From the NCBI GenBank assembly GCA_015057115.1, contig SVEZ01000003.1:148788-212787 (forward strand): DNA of 64,000 nt. Direction: 5' to 3'. The notes under the pieces were generated by a model that had not been told where the DNA came from, ran no database searches, and saw only the letters and a program-made list of their open reading frames with translations. Position 1 is the stretch's first letter; each line of letters begins with the position of its first letter. The DNA comes from Lachnospiraceae bacterium (GTDB taxonomy: Bacteria > Bacillota > Clostridia > Lachnospirales > Lachnospiraceae). Positions 34,270-45,947 of the stretch are shown here, piece after piece. The position numbers were made by a program, and so were the translations under genes.

Positions 34270-35829
34270 GTGCATTTTGACATTTTGTCCGCACTAATCG
34301 GTTTGATCGTGGCTTGCATTATTGCAATCCCTGTAACTGCCAAGATTGTTACCGACCGTCGTAAGAAACAGTACGATGAGAAGGTTGGCAGTGCAGAAGA
34401 TAGAGCGAGACAGATTATTGACGATGCTGTTAAGACTGCAGAAGCAAAGAAGCGTGAGTCTTTACTGGAAGTCAAGGAAGAGTCCATTCGCACCAAGAAC
34501 GAGCTTGAGAAAGAGACCAAGGAACGCAGAGCAGAAGTTCAGCGTTTAGAGCGTCGTATCGTTCAGCGTGAAGAGAGTTTGGATAAGAAGATTGCCGCAG
34601 TAGAGAAACGGGAAGCTGATTGCAACAGCAGAGAACAGGAATTATCTGTTCAGAAGGAAAAGATAGCAAAGCTCAATGAAGAACGCGTACAGGAACTCGA
34701 ACGAATCTCTGGATTAACCTCCGAACAAGCAAAAGAATATCTTTTAAAAACTGTTGAAGACGATGTGAAACTTGATACAGCTAAGCTTATCAAGGAACTG
34801 GAAAACAAAGCGAAAGAAGAAGCTTCCAAGAAAGCCAAGGATTATATTGTTACCGCTATTCAGAAATGTGCGGCTGACCATGTATCCGAGACAACGATTT
34901 CGGTAGTACAGTTACCAAGTGATGAAATGAAGGGACGTATTATCGGTCGTGAAGGAAGAAATATTCGTACATTAGAGACCTTAACCGGTGTAGATTTGAT
35001 TATTGATGATACTCCGGATGCTGTGGTTTTATCCAGCTTTGATCCGGTGAGACGTGAAGTTGCGAGAATTGCTTTAGAGAAGCTGATCGTAGACGGACGT
35101 ATTCATCCGGCGAGAATCGAAGAAATGGTAGAGAAGGCTCAGCATGAGGTTGAGAATATGATGCGCGAGGAAGGTGAGAGTGCGACACTTGAAGTTGGTG
35201 TTCACGGCATTCATCCGGAACTTGTGAAGTTACTGGGAAGAATGAAGTTCAGAACCAGTTTTGGTCAGAATGCGTTAAAGCATTCTATCGAAGTTGCACA
35301 GCTTTCCGGGTTGTTGGCAGCGGAAATCGGTGTTGATGTGAAGATGGCTAAGCGCGCCGGATTATTACACGACATTGGTAAGGCTGTGGATCATGATATG
35401 GAAGGATCCCACATTCAGTTGGGAGCAGATCTTTGTAGAAAATACAAAGAAGGTGCATTGGTTATTAATGCGGTTGAGGCTCATCACGGTGATGTGGAGC
35501 CGGAAACCCTTATCGCATGCATTGTACAGGCAGCAGATGCTATTTCTGCGGCTCGTCCTGGTGCGCGTAGAGAAACATTGGAAACCTACGCTAACCGTTT
35601 GAAACAGTTAGAAGAGATTGCAGACAGTTTTAAAGGCGTTGATAAGTCTTTTGCTATTCAGGCAGGAAGAGAAGTTCGTATTATGGTTGTTCCTGATCAG
35701 ATTTCCGATGCTGATATGGTGCTGTTGGGAAGAGATATTGCAAAGCGCGTAGAAAGCGAGCTTGCTTATCCGGGACAGATTAAGATCAGTGTAATACGGG
35801 AGTCTAGAGTAACCGATTACGCAAAATAA
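34270..35829 (+). CDS. rny: ribonuclease Y
   Basis: Membrane-tethered endoribonuclease that starts mRNA decay. 519 residues: an N-terminal membrane helix (about 5-25), a long coiled coil (about 35-190), a KH domain with [15 protein letters not shown], and an HD domain with [12 protein letters not shown]. The start is GTG at 34270 with AAAGGAGG upstream. It has its own promoter and terminator. Confidence 0.97.
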   Translation: MHFDILSALIGLIVACIIAIPVTAKIVTDRRKKQYDEKVGSAEDRARQIIDDAVKTAEAKKRESLLEVKEESIRTKNELEKETKERRAEVQRLERRIVQREESLDKKIAAVEKREADCNSREQELSVQKEKIAKLNEERVQELERISGLTSEQAKEYLLKTVEDDVKLDTAKLIKELENKAKEEASKKAKDYIVTAIQKCAADHVSETTISVVQLPSDEMKGRIIGREGRNIRTLETLTGVDLIIDDTPDAVVLSSFDPVRREVARIALEKLIVDGRIHPARIEEMVEKAQHEVENMMREEGESATLEVGVHGIHPELVKLLGRMKFRTSFGQNALKHSIEVAQLSGLLAAEIGVDVKMAKRAGLLHDIGKAVDHDMEGSHIQLGADLCRKYKEGALVINAVEAHHGDVEPETLIACIVQAADAISAARPGARRETLETYANRLKQLEEIADSFKGVDKSFAIQAGREVRIMVVPDQISDADMVLLGRDIAKRVESELAYPGQIKISVIRESRVTDYAK

Positions 35830-35846
35830 TTGACATGAGAGTATGA

Positions 35847-35890
35847 GGGTGTTATGGAAGTGAGATCTTCCGTAACATCCTTTTCTTTTT
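35847..35890 (+). terminator. intrinsic terminator after rny
   Basis: GGGTGTTATGGAAG, a 6-nt loop and CTTCCGTAACATCC (two G-U pairs) followed by TTTTCTTTTT. Confidence 0.88.
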
Positions 35891-35975
35891 GCATAATTGG
35901 ATGGGACAGGTCATAGGATAGAAAAAAAGCCCGGGAGGCGATTTTACGACAAAGGAAGGAATAAGAAGAGGAAGG

Positions 35976-36497
35976 TTGATTTTCGCGGCAGGATGCTTAA
36001 TCCTTCTTGCAGGCTTCCTTTTTGCAGTAAAGGTTTCAGCAGATGAAGAAAATGGCATAGCCTTATGTATGGAGTATTTTTTGGAACAGTTTCTATATGA
36101 AGATGTGGTAAAAGAGGAGTTGTTTACCTACATCTTGTTCCACAGATTGTTTTTTCTGTTGGTGATGCTTTTAAATGGTATCGGGTTACTCCGGTTTCAT
36201 ACTAAATGCTGGATGATTGGGTTGTTTTTGTTTTTGCTAAGTTATGGGTGGGGAATTCTTCTATTGCGGTATCATTTGAAGGCGGTTTTGTTTTTGGTGG
36301 AAATGAGTATGCCCCAGTGGATTTTTTTTGTGGCCGGCCTTTTTTTCTCTGGAAAAATGCGTGTTGCATGGGAGATGGAGAGTTCTCGAAAAGTATTGGA
36401 ATACTGTGGGTTGTGTATTTTTTTCTTTTCTGTAGGGGTATTAACGGAGGCTACAATAAATCCACTTTTTATGAAATTTCTTATTGACCTTCTCTGA
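35976..36497 (+). CDS. spoIIM: SpoIIM-like sporulation membrane protein
   Basis: About five membrane helices, with the end signature EATINPLFMK typical of SpoIIM/DUF95 proteins and MSMPQW in the place of the family's MPQN. SpoIIM helps localise the DMP peptidoglycan complex during engulfment. At 173 residues it is a little shorter than Bacillus SpoIIM (about 214). The only standard start in frame is TTG at 35976, with GAGGA just upstream. The frame stays open to 35922, and a good GGGAGG at 35933-35938 precedes an ACG at 35946, so a longer N-terminus from a non-standard start is possible. Identity is moderate. Confidence 0.65.
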   Translation: MIFAAGCLILLAGFLFAVKVSADEENGIALCMEYFLEQFLYEDVVKEELFTYILFHRLFFLLVMLLNGIGLLRFHTKCWMIGLFLFLLSYGWGILLLRYHLKAVLFLVEMSMPQWIFFVAGLFFSGKMRVAWEMESSRKVLEYCGLCIFFFSVGVLTEATINPLFMKFLIDLL

Positions 36498-36512
36498 ATA
36501 ATGGTTTAGAAT
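36484..36512 (+). promoter_or_regulatory. promoter of tRNA-Arg
   Basis: TTGACC, a 17-bp spacer and TAGAAT, 9 bp before the tRNA, overlapping the end of the spoIIM-like gene. Confidence 0.6.
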
Positions 36513-36521
36513 AACAGTTGT

Positions 36522-36593
36522 GCACCTGTAGCTCAGGGGAGAGAGCAATGGATTCCGGTTCCATGAGCGGGGGTTCGAATCCCTCCAGGTGCG
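36522..36593 (+). tRNA. tRNA-Arg (anticodon CCG)
   Basis: A full cloverleaf: acceptor GCACCTG/CAGGTGC, D stem GCTC/GAGC, anticodon stem ATGGA/TCCAT with loop TTCCGGT giving anticodon CCG (codon CGG), and T arm GGGGG-TTCGAAT-CCCTC. The discriminator base is G and the 3' CCA is not encoded. Confidence 0.95.
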
Positions 36594-36707
36594 CTTATTG
36601 TGTTTATTGGACAGTTTTAAGACTGGGAGATATAGATGGAAATCCTATCATTTGTTGTAAGATAGGAAAATATGGGAATACTGATACAAATAGGAGGAAA
36701 GCGTGTC

Positions 36708-38045
36708 ATGGATAAGAAACAGAAGGAAATTTTGGATACATTTTTAAATAAATATAAGAAGCAGTGCTATATGGCCGTTGGTGTTGTGCTGTTGGCAATT
36801 GTGCTGATTGTTGTGCTTGTTAACAGTGGCAAGAAGGCGGATACGGAGGCGATTCAGAAGAATGCGTATCCGGAAGTTCGGACACTGATTGAAAATTATT
36901 ATAAGGCTGCGGCAAAAGGTTCTGTTAAGAAGGTAGGAGCGTATGCAACTCCGATTTCCGATAATGAAAAGGAATATATTAAACTGTTTTCCAAGTTTGT
37001 AGATAAGTATTCTATTCAGAACATCTACACCAAACAGGCAGTGGATAGTAATTCCGTTATGGTTTCTGTAGAAATGAGCATTAAGTTCAAGGGTGTGAAG
37101 ACAGAAGCTCCGGGCTTGGATTTCTTTTATGTAACAGGTTTGGATTCCAAAGAGTTATATATTGTAAACCTGTACAGTCAGTTTAATGCCAGAACCAAGG
37201 AATACAAGACGGAAAAGCAGGTTAGCAAATGTATTTCCGAGTATGAGAGTTTGGAAGAAGTTCGTCAGCTTCAGGAGGATGTACAGACTGCTTACGAGAA
37301 GGCTGTTGAGAAGGATGAGAAGTTGGATGTTATGGTTAACAGCACCATTGAAGATGCGGTATCCGATTGGATGGGAACCATCACCCTAGCTCAGAACCAG
37401 ACACCTCCGGAATCTGCACTTTATAGCGTAGCTTCCAGCAAGGATGATAAAGAAGACAAGGCTGATAAGAAGGACGATTCCGAAAAAGAAGATAAATCCG
37501 AAAAGGAAGACAAGTCAGAGGGGGATGATCAGAAAGAAGAAAAGGATCAGACCCAAGATGACAAGAAAGACGAGAACAAAGAAGAGGTAACCACTCCGGA
37601 AGTAAAGAAGGTAACGGTTGTTGAATATGTAAAGACCAAAGAAGAGGTATATTTACGTAAAGGTGCCAGCACCAGTAAGAATCCGGTATGTATGCTGAAC
37701 GGAAAAGTTAAGCTGAAGGTTCTTTCCATTAACGTATGGGGTGAGTGGACCTACGTTAAGACAAAGAGTGGCAAGAAGGGATATGTTCGAAACGATTTCT
37801 TGAAGACAGTGAAGAACAAGTACACTGTCACCGGAAAGAAAGGCTATCCGAAGAAGAATAAGAAGTATGAATTGGCAGAGAAGAGCAATCTTCTTACCAA
37901 GATGAAGAAATCCGGAAAGGTGATTTCCTCCTTGGCTGAGGGAACGGAAGTTAAGGTTATTGCCGCATATGTAAATGGATATTCCAAGGTAAAGACCAAT
38001 GGACGTACCGGATATATTTTGACCGAGAAAATTAAGTTAAAGTAA
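36708..38045 (+). CDS. membrane-anchored protein with C-terminal SH3-type domains
   Basis: 445 residues: a short basic cytoplasmic N-terminus, one membrane helix (about 21-42), an extracytoplasmic NTF2-like domain (about 50-225), a very charged Lys/Asp/Glu linker (about 240-300), and two SH3-like modules (about 305-375 and 380-445). The first carries the bacterial SH3 pattern VYLRKGAS and GEWTYVKTKSGKKGYV. Probably binds cell wall; function unknown. The ATG at 36708 has AGGAGG upstream, which decides against ATG 36672. Confidence 0.82.
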   Translation: MDKKQKEILDTFLNKYKKQCYMAVGVVLLAIVLIVVLVNSGKKADTEAIQKNAYPEVRTLIENYYKAAAKGSVKKVGAYATPISDNEKEYIKLFSKFVDKYSIQNIYTKQAVDSNSVMVSVEMSIKFKGVKTEAPGLDFFYVTGLDSKELYIVNLYSQFNARTKEYKTEKQVSKCISEYESLEEVRQLQEDVQTAYEKAVEKDEKLDVMVNSTIEDAVSDWMGTITLAQNQTPPESALYSVASSKDDKEDKADKKDDSEKEDKSEKEDKSEGDDQKEEKDQTQDDKKDENKEEVTTPEVKKVTVVEYVKTKEEVYLRKGASTSKNPVCMLNGKVKLKVLSINVWGEWTYVKTKSGKKGYVRNDFLKTVKNKYTVTGKKGYPKKNKKYELAEKSNLLTKMKKSGKVISSLAEGTEVKVIAAYVNGYSKVKTNGRTGYILTEKIKLK

Positions 38046-38051
38046 GAATGA

Positions 38052-38080
38052 AAGGCACCTCAGTGAAAACTGGGGTGCTT
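38052..38080 (+). terminator. hairpin before rluF
   Basis: AGGCACCTCAG and CTGGGGTGCTT pair with one bulge, but the T tract is poor. It may be an attenuating hairpin rather than a full terminator. Confidence 0.5.
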
Positions 38081-38097
38081 GTCCTATGGAGAAAAAT

Positions 38098-38835
38098 ATG
38101 GAAGAAATCAGAATCAACAAATTCTTAAGTGAAGCCGGCATTTGTTCCAGACGGCAGGCGGATAAGAAAATCGAAGAAGGGGCAGTTTTTATTGATGGGA
38201 GAAGGGCGGAGCCGGGTTCAAAGGTTAAGCCGGGACAGAAGGTTACAGTAGACGGAAAGACTGTAGAAAACGGAAAGGAACCGTTTATTTTGATTGCTTT
38301 TCATAAACCGGCAGGAATTGTCTGCACTGCGGAAAAACGGGAGAAGAACAACGTGATAGATTATTTGAACTACCCACATCGGATTTTCCCTATTGGGCGT
38401 TTGGATAAAGAATCTACCGGGTTGTTGCTTTTAACCAACCAGGGAGATTTGGTGAATAAAATGATGCGTTCCGGAAATGCCCATGAAAAAGAATATCTGG
38501 TTACCGTAAACAAAGACGTGACAGAGGATTTTATTCGGGGTATGGGAGACGGTGTTCCGATTTTAGAGACTGTGACAAGACGTTGTAAAGTGGAAAAGCT
38601 GGGAAAGCGAAGATTTCGAATTGTACTGACGCAGGGGTTAAACCGGCAGATTCGCAGAATGTGTGAATATTTTGGATACCGCGTAGTAGCACTAAAGCGT
38701 GTGCGCGTCATGAATATAAATTTGGGAGACTTGAAGGAGGGAACCTATCGGGATGTTACGAAGGAAGAATTTGCAGTTTTGTCGGAAATGATTGCGGATT
38801 CCTCCAATGAACCGGTGTGGTATAAGGAACAGTAA
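38098..38835 (+). CDS. rluF: 23S rRNA pseudouridine synthase, RluF type
   Basis: Converts a uridine in 23S rRNA to pseudouridine. It has an N-terminal S4 RNA-binding domain (INKFLSEAGICSRRQADKKI) and a RsuA/RluB/E/F catalytic domain with GRLDKESTGLLLLTNQGD (catalytic Asp) and QGLNRQIRRMCEYFGY. The latter favours RluF over RluB. The ATG at 38098 has GGAGA at good spacing; ATG at 38086 lacks a ribosome binding site. 245 residues. It is followed 3 nt later by ligA. Confidence 0.88.
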   Translation: MEEIRINKFLSEAGICSRRQADKKIEEGAVFIDGRRAEPGSKVKPGQKVTVDGKTVENGKEPFILIAFHKPAGIVCTAEKREKNNVIDYLNYPHRIFPIGRLDKESTGLLLLTNQGDLVNKMMRSGNAHEKEYLVTVNKDVTEDFIRGMGDGVPILETVTRRCKVEKLGKRRFRIVLTQGLNRQIRRMCEYFGYRVVALKRVRVMNINLGDLKEGTYRDVTKEEFAVLSEMIADSSNEPVWYKEQ

Positions 38836-40845
<2,010 letters not shown>

Positions 40846-40864
40846 AGTGTTTTAGAAAATACTG

Positions 40865-40893
40865 TTTTCAAATGCATGGAGTTTTGCTATAAT
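40865..40893 (+). promoter_or_regulatory. promoter for the asp23 gene
   Basis: TTTTCA, a 17-bp spacer and a perfect TATAAT, 42 bp before the start. The -35 is weak. Confidence 0.55.
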
Positions 40894-40934
40894 GAGAGTA
40901 TCTGTAAGTAGATTGAAAATAGGAGGCAGACGAA

Positions 40935-41312
40935 ATGGCTGAGGATAGAAAAGCATTTGTTATAAAAGAAGATGACATGGGTGAAATCACCGTGGCAGAG
41001 GAAGTGGTTGCCATAATAGCAGGCATCGCTTCTACGGAGGTGGAGGGAGTAAGCTCCATGTCCGGAAACATTACCAACGAGATTGTGGCTAAATTGGGCA
41101 TGCGAAACCTTTCTAAAGGGGTTCGGGTAGATATGTCCGAGGATACCGTGAATGTAACGGTTTCCGTTATTGTTGATTATCAGGCAAACGTGCCTGAAGT
41201 ATCCCGCAAAGTTCAGGAGCGGGTAAAGACGTCCATTGAAAACATGACAGGTCTTAACGTAGCAGAGGTAAATGTAAAAATTGCAGGTATTGATGTAAGT
41301 AAAGACAACTAG
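40935..41312 (+). CDS. Asp23/Gls24 family envelope stress protein
   Basis: A 125-residue protein of the Asp23/Gls24 (YqhY-like) family with the patterns GEITVAEEVVAIIAGIASTEVEGV and VPEVSRKVQERVKTSIENMTGL. In Firmicutes the member next to nusB is linked to fatty-acid or envelope homeostasis. It has its own promoter and terminator. Confidence 0.92.
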   Translation: MAEDRKAFVIKEDDMGEITVAEEVVAIIAGIASTEVEGVSSMSGNITNEIVAKLGMRNLSKGVRVDMSEDTVNVTVSVIVDYQANVPEVSRKVQERVKTSIENMTGLNVAEVNVKIAGIDVSKDN

Positions 41313-41318
41313 GAAGAT

Positions 41319-41345
41319 AGGGGTGTCTTAGGACACCCCTTTTTC
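41319..41345 (+). terminator. intrinsic terminator after the asp23 gene
   Basis: AGGGGTGTC-ttag-GACACCCCT followed by T5. Confidence 0.92.
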
Positions 41346-41375
41346 AGTAGTATAAGGAATAGCAGTGAGGATAAT

Positions 41376-41771
41376 ATGAGTAGAAGAGAATTACGCGAAC
41401 GAATTTTTAAAATGTTGTTTCGGGTGGAATTTCACCCGGAAAGTGAAATGAAAGAACAGTTAAAGGTGTTTCTGGAAGAGAATGAGCCTATGGATGAGGA
41501 AGATGAGAACTATATTCGTCAGAAGTATGAGGCGGTTAAGGAGAAGCTTACAGAAATCGATGAGAATATTAACGCGCATACCACCGGATGGAAAACGGAC
41601 CGTATGGGCAAAGCAGAACTGACCATTATCCGTTTGGCAGTTTATGAGATGTTGTATGATGAGGATGTTCCGACTTCCGTTGCCATTAACGAAGCTGTGG
41701 AACTGGCAAAGAAATACGGTACTGATGAGGCGCCGGCTTTTGTAAACGGAGTATTGGCAAAAATCGCATGA
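41376..41771 (+). CDS. nusB: transcription antitermination factor NusB
   Basis: An RNA-binding factor for rRNA transcription antitermination. 131 residues, all helical, with the family end block RLAVYEMLYDEDVPTSVAINEAVELAKKYG and FVNGVLAKI. The stop overlaps the xseA start (ATGATG). Confidence 0.95.
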   Translation: MSRRELRERIFKMLFRVEFHPESEMKEQLKVFLEENEPMDEEDENYIRQKYEAVKEKLTEIDENINAHTTGWKTDRMGKAELTIIRLAVYEMLYDEDVPTSVAINEAVELAKKYGTDEAPAFVNGVLAKIA

Positions 41772-42979
41772 TGAAAAAAGCATACAGTGTTTCCCAGGTA
41801 AATCGATACATTAAGAATATGTTTACACAGGATTTTTTGCTGAGCAAAGTATCGGTGCAGGGAGAAATATCCAATTGTAAATATCACACCTCCGGGCATA
41901 TTTATTTTACCCTGAAGGATGAAGGCGGAACCCTTAATGCGGTGATGTTTGCCGGAAGTGCCAGAGGTCTTTCCTTTCGGCTAAAGGAGGGACAGAAGGT
42001 TGTGGTTACCGGTAATGTGGATGTTTATGAAAAGTCCGGAGCCTATCAACTCTATGCCAAAGAAGTTACCTTGGACGGCGAAGGTGCTTTGTATCAGCGC
42101 TTTTTACAAAAGAAACAGGAACTTCAGGAAATGGGCATGTTTGATCCGTCCTATAAGAAACCGATTCCGAAATATGTGAAACGGGTGGGAATTGTAACTG
42201 CCAGTACCGGAGCGGCGATTCAGGATATTATCAATATCAGCAACCGTAGAAATCCCTATGTGCAGCTGTATTTATATCCGGCGCTTGTGCAGGGCGAAGG
42301 GGCAGCCTCCAGTATCGCGGAGGGCATTGGTCGGATTCAGAAAGTGGAACCGGATGTGATTATCGTAGGACGTGGAGGCGGCTCGTTGGAGGACCTTTGG
42401 GCTTTTAATGAGGAAGAGGTGGCCTATGCCATTTTTCATTGCCCAATTCCCATTATATCGGCTGTGGGGCATGAGACAGATACCACTATTGCAGATTATG
42501 TGGCTGACCTGCGGGCACCGACACCTTCGGCTGCGGCAGAACTGGCGGTGTTTGATGTAAGAGAATATTTGGCGCAGGTGCAACAGCGTAAAGAAACCCT
42601 TACGAATTTGATGCAGAAGAATCTGTTTGAAACCAGAAACCGCGTTTTTGAAAAGAAACTGTCGCTGGAAAAGTTAAGCCCCTTGTATCGGCTTCAGGAA
42701 AACCGTCATCGTCTTATGGACTACGAAGATAGGTTAATAAACCTGATGAATGACAAAATTAGCGCATATCGGCATAAGACGGCACTTTTAGCCACCACTC
42801 TGGATGGGCTTTCCCCATTGAAACGTTTGGGGGAGGGCTTTAGTTATGTGGAGGATGAGGAAGGAAATGCTGTTAACCGGATTTCACAGGTTAAGGAGGG
42901 GCAGGATATTCTTGTCCGCATGTTAGACGGCGATATCAGGGCAGAGGTAAAAGAGCGGAACGAAAGGAAAAGACTATGA
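41768..42979 (+). CDS. xseA: exodeoxyribonuclease VII large subunit
   Basis: 403 residues: an N-terminal OB fold (VQGEISNCKYHTSGHIYFTLKD), the central catalytic region with GRGGGSLEDLWAFN and AVGHETDTTIAD, and a long coiled coil toward the C-terminus. Degrades single-stranded DNA with XseB. Starts at ATG 41768 or 41771, overlapping nusB, and overlaps xseB by 4 nt. Confidence 0.96.
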   Translation: MMKKAYSVSQVNRYIKNMFTQDFLLSKVSVQGEISNCKYHTSGHIYFTLKDEGGTLNAVMFAGSARGLSFRLKEGQKVVVTGNVDVYEKSGAYQLYAKEVTLDGEGALYQRFLQKKQELQEMGMFDPSYKKPIPKYVKRVGIVTASTGAAIQDIINISNRRNPYVQLYLYPALVQGEGAASSIAEGIGRIQKVEPDVIIVGRGGGSLEDLWAFNEEEVAYAIFHCPIPIISAVGHETDTTIADYVADLRAPTPSAAAELAVFDVREYLAQVQQRKETLTNLMQKNLFETRNRVFEKKLSLEKLSPLYRLQENRHRLMDYEDRLINLMNDKISAYRHKTALLATTLDGLSPLKRLGEGFSYVEDEEGNAVNRISQVKEGQDILVRMLDGDIRAEVKERNERKRL

Positions 42980-43185
42980 GTCAGACAAATCAGACCATCG
43001 AAGAAGCGTTTACTCAAATCGATGAGATGATCCGGAAGCTGCAGAATCCGGATACCTCTCTTCAGGAATCATTTCAGATTTATGAGCAGGGAATGAAAGC
43101 TGTTGCTTTTTGCAACGATCAGATTGATGGTATAGAAAAGAAAATAGAAATTATGACAAAGGAGCAGGGCGAGGATGGAGTTTAA
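42976..43185 (+). CDS. xseB: exodeoxyribonuclease VII small subunit
   Basis: 69 residues forming a helical hairpin with the family pattern IEEAFTQIDEMIRKLQNPD and SLQESFQIYEQGM. Overlaps xseA at its start and ispA at its end, so translation is coupled. Confidence 0.95.
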   Translation: MSQTNQTIEEAFTQIDEMIRKLQNPDTSLQESFQIYEQGMKAVAFCNDQIDGIEKKIEIMTKEQGEDGV

Positions 43186-44068
43186 GGTAGAATTGAAACG
43201 GCGGCAGACGGATGCGGAAAAGATTATCTATTCTTTTTTACCGGCGGAAGAGGGACTTCAGAAAACTATTTTTTCTGCAATGAACTATAGTGTAAAAGCG
43301 CCGGGAAAACGTTTGCGTCCCATCCTTATGAGAGAAACCTTTTTAATGTTTGGCGGGCAGGATGAAGTTGTGCTACATCACTTTATGGCGGCATTAGAGT
43401 TCATTCATACCTATTCCCTGGTACATGATGATTTGCCGGCCATGGATAATGATGATTATCGAAGAGGAAGAGAAACCACCCATAAGGTCTATGGTGAAGC
43501 TATGGGAATTTTAGCGGGAGATGCCCTTTTGCATCATGCATTTGATACAGCGGCAGCAAGCTTTGCAGTACCCGGGGCGAATCCGGCTTTGATTGGAAGA
43601 GCGTTGAAGATTTTAACGGAGAAATCCGGAATCAACGGAATGGTAGGCGGCCAGGTTGTGGATGTGGAAATGGAAGGAAAGCCGTTAAATGCACAGCAAT
43701 TGGATTTTATCTACCGCCTGAAGACGGCGGCACTTTTGGAATGCGCCATGATGATTGGGGCAGTACTTGCAGGTGCCGAAAATGAAGATGTTTTGAAAAT
43801 AGAGGGGATTGCCGGAAAAGTGGGCATTGCCTTTCAGATACAGGACGATATATTGGATCAGATCAGTACAACGGAAGAATTGGGCAAACCGGTAGGTAGT
43901 GATGAGAAGAATCATAAGATGACCTATGTTGTATTAAACGGTCTGCCGCAGTCGGAGGAAGCTGTGAAACAGATGAGTGAAGAAGCGGTGGCGGATCTTG
44001 ACTCTTTTGCCAATGAACACGGATTTTTGAAGGAACTGATTCTGTCCTTAATTCATCGAAGAAAATAA
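43175..44068 (+). CDS. ispA: polyprenyl synthetase (geranyl/farnesyl diphosphate synthase type)
   Basis: Condenses IPP with allylic diphosphates to make the precursor of undecaprenyl phosphate and quinone-type lipids. 297 residues with the first aspartate-rich motif DDLPAMDND, the second DDILD, and GKRLRP. The spacing of the first motif (DDx4D) and length fit a farnesyl diphosphate synthase. Dxs follows 9 nt later, making a small isoprenoid unit. Confidence 0.93.
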   Translation: MEFKVELKRRQTDAEKIIYSFLPAEEGLQKTIFSAMNYSVKAPGKRLRPILMRETFLMFGGQDEVVLHHFMAALEFIHTYSLVHDDLPAMDNDDYRRGRETTHKVYGEAMGILAGDALLHHAFDTAAASFAVPGANPALIGRALKILTEKSGINGMVGGQVVDVEMEGKPLNAQQLDFIYRLKTAALLECAMMIGAVLAGAENEDVLKIEGIAGKVGIAFQIQDDILDQISTTEELGKPVGSDEKNHKMTYVVLNGLPQSEEAVKQMSEEAVADLDSFANEHGFLKELILSLIHRRK

Positions 44069-44077
44069 GGGGAAACT

Positions 44078-45934
44078 ATGTATTTAGAGTGTATAGAAGC
44101 ATTGAATGATGTGAAGCTTCTTTCGGAAAAGGAATTGGGGCTTTTATCTGAAGAAATAACGGATTTTCTGATTCAACATATTTCCAAAACCGGAGGTCAT
44201 CTGGCGTCTAATCTGGGAGTGGTGGATCTTACCATTGCCCTTCACAGGGCCTTTGAACTTCCTCAAGACCATATTATCTGGGATGTGGGACATCAATGTT
44301 ATACCCATAAGATTTTAAGCGGACGCAAAGAGCAGTTTGACAGTTTAAGACAGTATAAAGGCTTAAGTGGTTTCCCGAAGAGGTCAGAGAATCCGGTGGA
44401 CAGCTTTGATACGGGACACAGTTCCAATTCTATTTCTGCGGGTATGGGCTATGTGGCAGCCCGTAACCTGAAAGGAACTGATGAGAAGGTGGTTGTGGTA
44501 ATCGGTGATGGTGCCATGACCGGAGGTATCGCATACGAGGCGTTGAATAATGCGGCTATGGTGAAAGGGAATTTCATTATAGTTTTAAACGATAACAAGA
44601 TGTCCATTTCCGAGAATGTGGGAGGTATGTCGGACCAGTTGTCAAGACTTCGTACCGGATATTTTTATCAGGGACTGAAGAAGACGGTTACGGATTCCTT
44701 GGAGAAGGTACCGGGTGTGGGTGAACCCATGATTCGTACCATCCGTAAGACCAAGAGCGGTTTGAAACAGTTGTTGATTCCGGGAATGTTTTTTGAGGAA
44801 ATGGGAATTACCTATTTGGGCCCGGTGGACGGTCACAATATTTCCAAGATGATCCGAACCTTCCAGGAAGCAAAGAAGGTGGATGGCCCGGTATTGGTGC
44901 ATGTGATTACCACTAAGGGAAAGGGCTATGAGGTTGCTATGCGGCATCCTGCCCGTTTTCATAGTACCGGTGCGTTTGACATTGCCACCGGTCTTTCCCA
45001 AAAAGGAAAGCCGGGATACACGGATGTATTTTCCACAGTTATGAAGAAAATGGGAGGCCGCAATGAGAAGGTGGTGGCTATTACGGCTGCCATGGAAGAT
45101 GGAACGGGATTGAAGCGATTCCATAATTGTTATCCGGAGCGCTTTTTTGATGTGGGTATTGCGGAACAGCATGCAGTAACCTTTGCGGCAGGATTGGCAC
45201 TGGGAGGATTTATTCCGGTATTTGCCGTATATTCCTCTTTTTTACAGCGAGGGTTTGACGAAGTGGCACAGGATGTGTGTATGCAGAATCTACATGTGAT
45301 TTTTGCTATTGACCGTGCAGGTCTTGTGGGAAACGACGGCCCTACCCATCATGGTGTGTTTGATTTGGCATATTTGACGCCGATTCCCAACATGACGGTA
45401 ATGGCACCAAAGAATATTTGGGAATTATCGGATATGCTTAAATTTGCCATTGCTTACGACGGCCCCATTGCTTTGCGTTATCCAAGAGGCGCGGCATTTG
45501 ATGGAGAGAAAGAGCATCGGGAACCGGTGGTTTTAGGAAAGGCAGAAATTTTGCGTCAGGGTGAAAAAGTATGTCTTCTGGCTTTCGGAGCAATGGTTAA
45601 AATCGCTGTGGAAGCAGCACAGACGCTTTTACAGGAAAATATTAAGGTGACGGTTGTGAATCTTCGGTTTGCCAAGCCGTTGGATGAGGATATGCTGTTA
45701 GAGATGGCAAAGACTCATGAGCATGTAGTAACCATGGAAGATCATGTACTTCGGGGCGGTATCGGCAGTGCTGTTTCGGACTTTTATCAGGTGACGGGAA
45801 CCACGGTTTCGGTTCATCATGTGGGTATACCGGATGCTTTTGTTGAGCAGGGAAGTGTGCCGAAGCTATATGAGGAGTGTGGAATGGATTGTGACAGTGT
45901 CTGCCGTCTGGTAAGAGAATTGATCAATCTTTAG
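44078..45934 (+). CDS. dxs: 1-deoxy-D-xylulose-5-phosphate synthase
   Basis: Thiamine diphosphate enzyme for the first step of the MEP isoprenoid pathway. 618 residues: HQCYTHKILSGR, the ThDP-binding GDGAMTGGIAYEALNNA, ending in NDNKMSIS, then the pyrimidine and transketolase C-terminal domains (IAEQHAVTFAAG). Immediately after ispA. Confidence 0.97.
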   Translation: MYLECIEALNDVKLLSEKELGLLSEEITDFLIQHISKTGGHLASNLGVVDLTIALHRAFELPQDHIIWDVGHQCYTHKILSGRKEQFDSLRQYKGLSGFPKRSENPVDSFDTGHSSNSISAGMGYVAARNLKGTDEKVVVVIGDGAMTGGIAYEALNNAAMVKGNFIIVLNDNKMSISENVGGMSDQLSRLRTGYFYQGLKKTVTDSLEKVPGVGEPMIRTIRKTKSGLKQLLIPGMFFEEMGITYLGPVDGHNISKMIRTFQEAKKVDGPVLVHVITTKGKGYEVAMRHPARFHSTGAFDIATGLSQKGKPGYTDVFSTVMKKMGGRNEKVVAITAAMEDGTGLKRFHNCYPERFFDVGIAEQHAVTFAAGLALGGFIPVFAVYSSFLQRGFDEVAQDVCMQNLHVIFAIDRAGLVGNDGPTHHGVFDLAYLTPIPNMTVMAPKNIWELSDMLKFAIAYDGPIALRYPRGAAFDGEKEHREPVVLGKAEILRQGEKVCLLAFGAMVKIAVEAAQTLLQENIKVTVVNLRFAKPLDEDMLLEMAKTHEHVVTMEDHVLRGGIGSAVSDFYQVTGTTVSVHHVGIPDAFVEQGSVPKLYEECGMDCDSVCRLVRELINL

Positions 45935-45947
45935 TAGGAGATAACAG

